From NCBI RefSeq assembly GCF_052857255.1, contig NC_135497.1, positions 112,735,308 through 112,799,307 of the forward strand: DNA of 64,000 bases, read 5' to 3'. The translations under genes were made by a program, and so were the position numbers. The first letter of the stretch is position 1. Each line of letters starts with the position of its first letter. This document shows positions 53,448 to 64,000 of the stretch, in pieces. This stretch comes from Amblyomma americanum (taxonomy: Eukaryota > Arthropoda > Arachnida > Ixodida > Ixodidae). The notes under the pieces were generated by a model. The model was not told where the DNA came from. It ran no database searches and saw nothing but the letters and a program-made list of their open reading frames with translations.

Positions 53448-53770
53448 CCAGCAACTTGAATGGTGGTTCGCCTTCTTACCACTTTCGTGTGTTTAGGTTG
53501 TTTGCATAAATACTCATTTCAGAGTGAATAAATGCGTTCAGTTAACAAGAATTGACAGTCAATTCAGAGGGGACTAGCATAAAAATTATGGCTTCGTAAT
53601 TTACGTAATGAGAGTTTCTGTAAGAAGGCCAACAAGCAAGCTTTATGCAGAAAAAACATCAATTTTGCAGCCGTTGTCTCGTGAAAAGGCCAAAAGAAGC
53701 AAAAACATTAACAATGTAGAAACAAGCCTCCCATGTCTAAAACATTTACATGCACTGCATGCATAGTTTT

Positions 53771-53838
53771 GACCGAGTGGTTGAGGCTTCTTGGGCTGCC
53801 GTGCCAAGGAATTCAGGTTTGATGCCTGCACTGGGCAG
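53771..53838 (+). repeat. tRNA-like SINE head (copy B)
   Basis: Duplicate of 3895-3962. Confidence 0.4.
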
Positions 53839-54427
53839 ATATCCACTTTTTCTTTTTCCGGGCTGCTGCTTATATCGGAAAACGAAAGAGTCACCTTATA
53901 AATAGCCTACAAAAGCCTGCAGCAACGTTAGCCTGCAACAATGGCTGAATTCATAATGACCTGCGAAAATAGCCAGAAACAATGAGTTATTGCCCATTTA
54001 TGGTTTTCATGTAAAAATCACTGACAAAAACTTTACCTTAGACCCCTTAGAGGAAATTTTGCTGCCAATGAAAATTCGATCATCTGCTTATTCTACTACC
54101 CCGAATGAGTGCCAGAGATGAAGGCACGTTCGCGAACATTCAGTGATGCAAGCATTCTAAAATATAATGTTTGCTGAAACATATTTTTTCCTACCTGTGA
54201 TTAGAGAATAAACAGACATAGTTCTTCAGCATTAACATGTATATCAGTGAAGTTCATGAAGTTTAAGCCACGCTCTTGCACAACCTTTCCAGATTTAAAA
54301 TCTTCATTACTCACGATAACAGTGGCCGCTATCTGGATGTGGTGCCACATCACAGCACCATGAAACATTTTGACTTCACAGCAGAACATTAAGAGTCAAG
54401 TTTCAACTCTGCATGAACGAATAATCT

Positions 54428-54606
54428 AGAGGAGGAGGAAGAAGATAAACAACATTATTTAGTCGCCTGCAGAACGACACGATGACTGAATGGCGCCGCG
54501 GTGCAGGCCCTGACGTCTTCTCAGCGGGTGGTCTCTAATCAACTCCAGCGCGTGTTACTACCGCGGTCGGTCGCCCTAAAGGGCAACGTTCCATCGGACT
54601 CGTTCG
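54428..54606 (-). repeat. Possible LINE 3' end (copy B)
   Basis: Duplicate of 4552-4730, with the same purine-rich start and ATTATTTAGTCG motif. Confidence 0.25.
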
Positions 54607-55251
54607 GCCTTTGTATTTAAAGAGAAATGATCAACACCTCTCTGCACATTTTCGCCTGCCTCTACCCAAGGGGTATTTCAGGAGAGTGCGACGTCAACTG
54701 TTATGAGCCCCGCTATCCAGCTTACCCAAGCGATGCTGCCAATAATTCCGATTGTTTAGAATTATGGTATGTAATTTTTCTAAAAAACACACTGACATAG
54801 CAAGCAAATGTGTTGTCGCACTTGTGCAGCCTTTCGAACAGAGTGAAATTTTTAGGCTCACAAACTGCAGTCCGCTCTAAGAGCTGGTCGTATCTTTGCA
54901 AGATTTCCGACCCTCAATCGGTAAACCTTGCTCTAATGCCTTCCCACTTGCCGACTAACCTGGTTAAGCTTGGTTAACTGCTGCTCTCTTGGAGGGAAGG
55001 GTTGCAATACCATGCGTACCACTAAATGGCTGGAAGCCCGTCTTGGCAATCATATGGCACAGCTGCAGTTCAGGTTTTGGGTTCATGGCAAGGTGCCGGT
55101 GAGTGCTGTCTCAACAGAATCAAGTGGCAGGCTTGGTCACAGAGGTGCTTAGCAGGAGCTGCATCGCCGACTGGCTAGTAGTTGACTGTTCATCCTCAGT
55201 CTGATTGACGATTTACAATGTCCATAGACCCTGACACCAACAGGCATACCA

Positions 55252-55776
55252 TTAAAGGGGCTCTGAAAGGGGCTCTGATAAAGTTGCATTATGCCTGAAA
55301 TGTTAAAGAACGCTGCTTCACGAGTACTGTCCAAGAAGAATTTTTTAATGCGCTTTGTAGAAACAGAGTTATCTGTAGTCAAAAATTGAATTTGGCCTCT
55401 TCGCGCCTTTCTTTCTCCTCTCGTCACTTTTTGCACATTGGAAGGTCGGTGCTCCTCCGCCGGCTCCACCTCCGGGGGAGAGCTCTCTGACCCACCGGAA
55501 CTACACGGCTTATTATCCGCGGCCTTGGTAGATGCCTGACGTCGAAAGGAATCTAACCAATAGCCATCACTCAACTTGTATACAAATATGCGAGCGACGG
55601 AGGAGGGTCAGAACATGAAAAAGTCGCGAGGAAGGGTTCGCCATCTTTCGCGCGTGATTGTGAGATCTCTGCTGCATGAAGGAGCGTATAATTTGGCTCA
55701 GGCGTTCATGACAAAACAATGCAGTGATTGAGCAAGTTGGTGTCCTCTACTCGTAAGGTGTTTCAGAGCCCCTTAA
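55252..55776. mobile_element. MITE (copy B)
   Basis: Duplicate of 5386-5910; both terminal inverted repeats and the outer TTAA are conserved. Confidence 0.65.
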
Positions 55777-56631
55777 GGCTATAAAGATTATTTAGGTAAA
55801 GCCGAGTTGACCTTTGGGCAACCACATACACTTTTATGTTCTTTGTATAGCAGCTAATTCACTGGACCAGTATTATCCGGCGTGCCAGCTGCACCAAGTT
55901 TTTGTCATTGCATGTTGAACATGGACTGTATTAGGCCACGTAGCACATAGTTACATCCCATTAACTTGCACTGTTAAACTACACACTGTTAACCTACAGC
56001 CTGTGTTGTAACAAAACATGAAAAACATCTGTAGTTCATTCCACAGAGCTGTCCAGTCCGTAAATTACCAACAGTTCATGCAGCAGAGAGGCCTCCGTGT
56101 CACAAACTGAACAGTGCAACTGCCACGCCACAGCAAGAAATGTGAAAGGCCCCTGAGCAGCAATTAACTCACCTCCACCTTCAGTTTAGCATCAAATCTT
56201 AATCTTTTCAAGGCCACTGTGGCATACATCTCCCGAAAAGACAGTGCTAAATGTATGTTGTTGCATACCAAGCCCTGCACATGTGCAGCACCAAGAATGC
56301 GTATTCACATACCACATTTTTATATTTTCCTGTAAGTCATGTTCTTTTTAATTTTCCATCTGTGAGTCATATAGTACAATGAAAAATCATGCACTGCCAC
56401 ACGGCATCTTTTGGCATGACCAGTAACTAATCTGAAGAGAAAACCAATGCCTCCAACCCCAGTACACCTCTGCCCTCCACATCCAGACACCGGAAGACTC
56501 CATGGAACCCAGTGACGAAGCCAAGTGCATCTCAGTGCCCTGCTGAACTTTTTCAGAGTGTGGCGTCCTAACCTTTTTCGAATCAAATTGCCCACTCAAC
56601 CATTCACTGTTCTTTCTTACTGAATGTGATG

Positions 56632-56861
56632 GCGGCTCGCGGTGGGGTGGCTCTGGTGTTAGCGCGTTACGCTACCGAGCCGGAGTACTTGGGTTTGAAC
56701 CCAACTGCGGTGGCCGCGTTTCGATGGAGGCGAAACGCAAAAGGCGCACATGTGATGTGCGATGTAAGTGCACATTAAAGATTCCCAGGTGGTCGAAATT
56801 ATTCTGGAGTACTCCACTGCAGCACCCATATCTCTTCTTTCACTCCCACCTTCCTTCCCTG
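56632..56861 (+). mobile_element. Ruka-related SINE (copy B)
   Basis: Duplicate of 6766-6995. Confidence 0.7.
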
Positions 56862-58235
56862 ATGCGCATTTGAGGTGTCAAACATGAAGCAGGACAGTTA
56901 CTGCACCATTTCCTATTCTCAAAAACCACATTTTTTGACGCCGCCTGAGGATGTGTGCTGGAGAATGTGTGCTGGAGAATAGGATCCGGGAAGCAGGAAG
57001 ACTGTATGACGAGAGCAATATTATCAGGACTGGCGTAATTCAAACCTTGCAGATGCAGACCTGCAAGAGCTCCCCAGCTGATAAAGCCAACCAAAAAGAA
57101 AAAGCACACCAGAGAAATAAAGCACCCTGGCCAGTGCTCGAGGATTGTCTGCACATGGCAGCTGCCGCAAGTGTATCACACTCTCCGACGAAGAGCCCTC
57201 AGTGTTTTTATAGCACTTGCCGAATGAGCAGGTGTGTATTATAAAATAGTGATATTTGTGTGAGACTTTTTGTGTAAAACTGCCATTTGCAGGGGGTGAA
57301 ACTTACAGACTGAAAAATACTGAAAGCCAGGTAGCGTCGCCCTTCTTTGATGTCTAATTTTGTTGTGTCATTTTTCAGGCAGAGATGGTGTGAATGCTCA
57401 CGTCAGAGGATTACACAGTGTTATCTTGGTGGAGCACAGCCTCGGCTGGCATCTGTGCATCCACCAAGAAGGAAAGCTATTACATGCATGGGTAATTCTT
57501 GAACTCTTACAGCTCTCCTAATACAGCCCAACACAGGAGGACATTTCATCGCTAAATGACTGACATCCGTCACAATCAAATCAGCTAAGAATAAATCCCC
57601 GAAAAACAATGGTCATGCTTTTCCGAGCTTAAAAATAAAGGATTCCCAAGAGAGCGCTCAATTTTAGGCAGCGGATAGGACATAAAAGTTGTTGAGCAGC
57701 ACACCATTCTTGAAGCTACGTTCTCTTATTTAACCTGAGATTTACATGCCGAGAAAATATATCCGAAACTCGTTTGTAACTTGAGCTGTATCGCTAACCC
57801 ACACGCTTCTTCCAAAAAATAAAACGGATATATCCGACGTTGTTTGCTTAGTAAATTATTACAATCTTGTGTGGCTGACCATCAATTTAAACAAAATTTA
57901 AGTATTACAGAAACAGGCTAGTCATCAATGATTGAAACAAAAGCTGCACTTTCCACCCAGGCTTCACACGCCTGACGTCATACCATGTGACTGCACCACC
58001 AGCGTCGAGCATCCACCGTACCACGTGACATGAACACGTGATTAGCCGTATACAGAGAGAAGCTCGCCACGCTCGCTTCAGTCCGAGCTTTTGCTCCGGT
58101 CTTTTGCTTGTTTCATTAGGTACAACCGATTTAAATCCCAGCAATTTTCCGATGCGTAAAGCCCGAGCAAGATCTTGCTATGTTTCTAGGTTTGTGACAA
58201 GAGCACAGATTAATAAATAAATTATAAAGTAAACA

Positions 58236-58297
58236 TTGCCATGACTGGGATTCGAACCCGTGGCACCATGAACAGATCAGCTTCGCTGACCAGTGCA
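58236..58297 (-). repeat. Truncated tRNA-like repeat (copy B)
   Basis: Counterpart of 8374-8460. The B box GGGTTCGAATCCC remains, but the A-box half and adjacent sequence (~60 bp) are deleted. The junction CAGTGCACGCGCGCTG suggests deletion between short GCAC/GCGC-like repeats. Confidence 0.6.
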
Positions 58298-58607
58298 CGC
58301 GCGCTGTGCATAACACAATGACATCTTGATCAACTTCCATCAGCTTAACCTCGAACAGACCTTTACCCGATTCTAATTTTGTTGCCAGACGTGCCGACGG
58401 TCCAACAAAGAAACAACATGAGCCTGCCAGGCTAAGCAAATTGTTTCGCATTTTAGCTGTGTTAAAACCCTGCCATTTCTAGTTTTGATGCTGATCTCCT
58501 ACCCTACTTTTTTCAGCTGAATAAAATTCTTCGAATAAACCATTTTTATGAGAAAAAATTTTTCAACTCAATCATCCATCTGCTTTAAACAAGCTTTACA
58601 GTTTCTA

Positions 58608-58767
58608 GACGTTAAACGTCCCAAAGAGACTATGGCTATGAGCTGCCGTATGGAGGGCAGTACACGGCCATCTAGCATTTCATCTCGATTGAAATGTGAT
58701 TGCTGCTGCCAGAATCGAGTCCGCGTCTTTTGGGTCAGTAGCCTAGTGCCATAACCACCGTGGCATG
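58608..58767 (-). mobile_element. Degenerate Ruka-like SINE (copy B)
   Basis: Duplicate of 8801-8960. Confidence 0.6.
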
Positions 58768-59988
58768 CCAATATTTCACATTTTTGCGAGCAAAGAATGC
58801 GAAGGAACCTTCAGAGACAATGATGCCCTTGATGCAAGTGCAATGAATGGCTTATTGTCATGTAGTGGTGAAGGCAATCCAGGCATTGAGGACGACCGTG
58901 AAAGAAAGCCTCTAAAAGAAAGTTATTCGGCTGACCTGCGCCCACAATTAACTGAATGGTTCGTCGGTGGAGAAAGCAGCGAGTATGCTCGGTGGTCGTC
59001 GGTGCGCCCGCAGCTCTTGATCGTGCTGAATTTAAACCTGATAGGGAACATTCGAGATATGACGTGCAAAGTTACCACAACAGTCTTGAACAACGCAGAT
59101 TTGGCTCTGGCTGGATGCGATCGATCAAGATGAATCGGGTCACGTTTTGCATCACAAAGGGATAAAGCCGCCTGCCGGCAGATTTGAAGAACAAACATTG
59201 AGTACAATATATTTATGCGTGGCTGTCGTGGACCAGGCTCTGAGAACCAGCTCTTTTTGGCTGATCCGAATTGAGGAAGATTGCCCTCTAATCCCTCATA
59301 CACATCCCGTTACCTCTATACATTTCCTTTCTCACCACGGACAACTACCTCTTGAAAGTTGTAGTGCCATTATATGCGCATGCATGTGTATGCACAGGCA
59401 CTGCAGATTATTACAGGAAAGCACTACTGTGAAGGACAAATCAGCTTTTATTCAGCAAATTAGAGTATCACCATACATCCCGAACCCCGCTTTAAAAAGA
59501 GTTTCATAATCAGTCTCATTCATTTTCCAGCTTGTTATTAAGATGTTCAACTGGGTTATCGTAATACACTGAAATTTAAACACATCACTTGCGTATCTCA
59601 CTGATGAAGAATGGCGTGACAGTAGATTAGTGTGTTTTAACTTTTACGTGCCAAAAACTGCCGTTCGCTGTGACATAATACAGCAGAAGGCCAATATTTC
59701 AAATATTGGCGTTTCTTTAGTGAGCACCAAAATCTCAGCAAAAAGGTGGATTTGCATTTCGCCCCTGTTGAAATGGAGCAGCAATGGCCGAAGATGAACC
59801 AAGATCTTGTGTGCTGAGAAGCCAAATGCTATGGCCACTGCGCTGCTGTGTAAGGTGCACAAGGTGCACAACAGAAGCAAAGATGCACACAAAACAAGGC
59901 TGTAATACAGTCTCCTTTACATTCACCCAATCCCCAGGTACAAAGAAAAGAGATTGCAAGTTGAAAAAAAAAATGGTTGATACACTTA

Positions 59989-62179
<2,191 letters not shown>

Positions 62180-62318
62180 TGTGGCAGCTCTCTGGTCGGT
62201 GAATCTCCCTTCTCTGGTGAGATGACGGTACAGCTCCCCCTGGGGCGCATACTCGAGAATGAGGTACACCCGAGATTCGTCGTGGAACCAGTTGTAGAGG
62301 CATAAGATGTTTGGGTGC
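62180..62318 (-). CDS. AURKB: Aurora kinase copy B, exon 4
   Basis: Identical to the copy A exon 12358-12496 except one silent change at 62273 (Ser codon in DESRVY). The splice sites ATGCAG and GTAAGC are preserved. The exon encoding the alpha-C helix, expected ~6 kb further right, is outside the window. Confidence 0.95.
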
Positions 62319-62686
62319 CTGCATGAGGGACACCATTTTTCACCAGTTGCTTACCTCTGCAGCTACATACAGTTGTAGCTAGGAAACCTGGGTGTGGCCC
62401 TTCCTTGAGTTAAATTCAGTTTAGGAACAGATATGAACCAATTTTAAAGAAAAATTTTTATTTGCTGCAACATTGAGCAGGTTAAATACAACGGTGCAGT
62501 TTGGTGCGAAAAGCCTGGCAATCCCATGGCTGGCCGGCCTTATGAGTAGTACTAATGAGGAAATTTCAGATACCTTTCAAAAAGAGTGCACCATACTCTC
62601 CAAATGAATTAAAAGACCAAACTTTTTTCATCCGAGAATACCGAAGGCCCGAGACCGTACAATACAAGAATCTGAGCGCATTCGAA

Positions 62687-64000
62687 GCACTTTGGCAGTA
62701 GCGGCAGAGCGGGGCGGACGTCGAATAATCCGTTCTTCGCTGTGTTTTACAGTCGCAGATGCTGCAGTGTTTCCGCGGTGCTTCGGACAAGAATCTCACC
62801 GTGGCCTGTTTTCCTTGGGAAGGCTGAACTCAAGCACTGGTTTCAAGCATCGTTTCCATATCAGCAAGACGGAGCCAATCAACGGGAGCCGACGGCTTTG
62901 ACGAAAGCTGCGGAAACTTTTGCAACTAGGGGCGTAGTTCGCCATGCACTTTGGCCGCAGCGGCAGAGCGGGGCGGACGTCGAATAATCCGTTCTTCGCT
63001 GTGTTTCACAGGTTGGTCAAACCTGCTAGTCGATATTGGTCACCATGACTCGGGGTTGCAAATGTCGCGAAAAACTAAAGAATGACGATAACGCCATCAC
63101 ATGCAGTGAGTGTGAATATTGTTTTCATGGCGCGATATGTTCAGGCATGAGTGAAACGACATTTGTTTCAAAACGTTGGTCGGCTAAGAAGGTTTGGAAT
63201 TGTGAAGCGTGTAAACGTTCGACTGGAGGCAAGGGTGACGCCTCAAACGGTGACTCGAATACGGATGCCGACCTTAAAGTACTTATTGTGGAAATGAACA
63301 GGAAATTGACTTCCCTTCTCCCTCTCACCGAAAAGCTAGATGCAGTAGAGAGCTCAATCCAGATGCTACATGAAGAGTTTGCCACTATAAAATAGCGCCT
63401 TGATACGCAGGATAAGGAAATCAAAGGAATTAAAGGCAGAATTGATAAGCTCGAGAGAGATGCTGGATCAAAAGATATAACTCAGTTACAACTCAGTGTC
63501 CATGACTTAGAATGGCGCAGCAGGCGCTTGAACATCGAGATTCATGACATTCGTGAGGCGGAAGGAGAGGACCTCTTGTCAAAAGTCAACAAAGTGGCGG
63601 ACAAGATTGGCATGAACCATCTCACTGAGGTGGACACCCTCGCACTTCATATGATGTCGGCGAAACCAGGAAAGACAAAAGGTGTGATTGCCCGTTTTGT
63701 AAGGCAGGATCTTAGAGACGCTTTACTGCAGAAACGGGTGGTTCTTAGGGAAAAATACGATTCAGTGTACATCGCAGAAAACATGACCAACTGTTCCAGA
63801 GTATTGTTGCAAGCCACAAAAGAGTGGGCTGAACAGGCTGGCTTTGCATATGTGTGGCATGTCAATGGCAAAATTTTGGTGCGTAGAAAGAGTGGCGATG
63901 GCGCTAAGGTTATCAAGAGCATGAGTGACCTCTCCACACTTCGTAGCTAAATGCCTTTTTCGTGTAGTCGGGAACCCGTGACCCTTATCTTGAAATGGCG
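62687..64000 (+). mobile_element. LINE-1 5' part (copy B)
   Basis: Duplicate of 12861 onward, including both 66-bp leader blocks. It is cut by the window end right at the ORF2 start. Confidence 0.9.
63045..63950 (+). pseudogene. LINE-1 ORF1 with premature stop (copy B)
   Basis: Same ATG and frame as 13219-14124. A G-to-T change makes a TAG at 63393-63395 (the Glu after ATIK in copy A), leaving 116 codons that contain the zinc-finger part and some of the coiled coil. The frame then stays open to 63950, so this is a single recent nonsense mutation. Confidence 0.9.

Larger units (their letters stand above)
62319..64000 (-). other. Intron 3 of Aurora copy B (partial)
   Basis: Contains the 5' part of the duplicated LINE-1 from 62687 to the window end. 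Nothing recognisable in 62319-62686. Confidence 0.8.

Overview
The window is eukaryotic and looks like a hard tick (metastriate ixodid) genome. Genes have small exons and long introns with GT-AG sites. Intergenic and intronic DNA is packed with non-LTR retrotransposons, a Penelope-like element, a Ty3/gypsy remnant, MITEs and tRNA-derived SINEs. One SINE family closely resembles the Ruka-type SINE known from ixodid ticks. No prokaryotic operon, rRNA or credible functional tRNA gene was seen. The species assignment is inference.

The host gene is an Aurora kinase (Aurora B-like), on the minus strand, present twice. The left edge (1-14174) and right edge (49719-64000) are the same sequence about 49.7-49.9 kb apart, with about 1% mismatches by eye in the first 1.5 kb. 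Copy A has exons at 23844-23961, 18657-18736, 12358-12496, 10185-10333 and 229-460; its last exon lies left of the window. A probable non-coding first exon ends at 25085. Copy B shows exons at 62180-62318, 59990-60138, 49949-50180 and the terminal exon 47384-47488; its 5' exons lie right of the window. All exon phases join perfectly, and together they spell a complete kinase domain (G-loop, catalytic Lys, HRD, DFG, activation-loop Thr, C-terminal tail). The three shared exons differ at six bases, five of which change the protein, including the Aurora hallmark DFGW, which becomes DFGL in copy B.

Layout: 1-25.2 kb, copy A gene body, with a 4.5 kb LINE (LINE-1: PHD-type ORF1 plus decayed EN/RT ORF2) in intron 3. 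19.7-24.0 kb is the left arm of a ~4 kb inverted duplication; its right arm (31.5-35.5 kb) carries a dead inverted copy of kinase exon 2. 25.6-29.4 kb is an internally deleted Ty3/gypsy element (two LTRs, gag and integrase remnants) about 0.4-0.5 kb upstream of the probable first exon. 35.5-38.7 kb is a mosaic of LINE and RTE 3' ends and SINEs. 38.7-46.7 kb is a second LINE (LINE-2, minus strand) split by a 4.4 kb head-to-head Penelope-like insertion with a 14-bp target duplication. 46.7-64 kb is copy B, including a copy-B-only 158-bp hairpin insertion that reproduces the Penelope end architecture in miniature.

The main open issue is whether the two Aurora copies are a real tandem duplication or two haplotypes wrongly joined by the assembler. 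The sequence alone cannot decide this.
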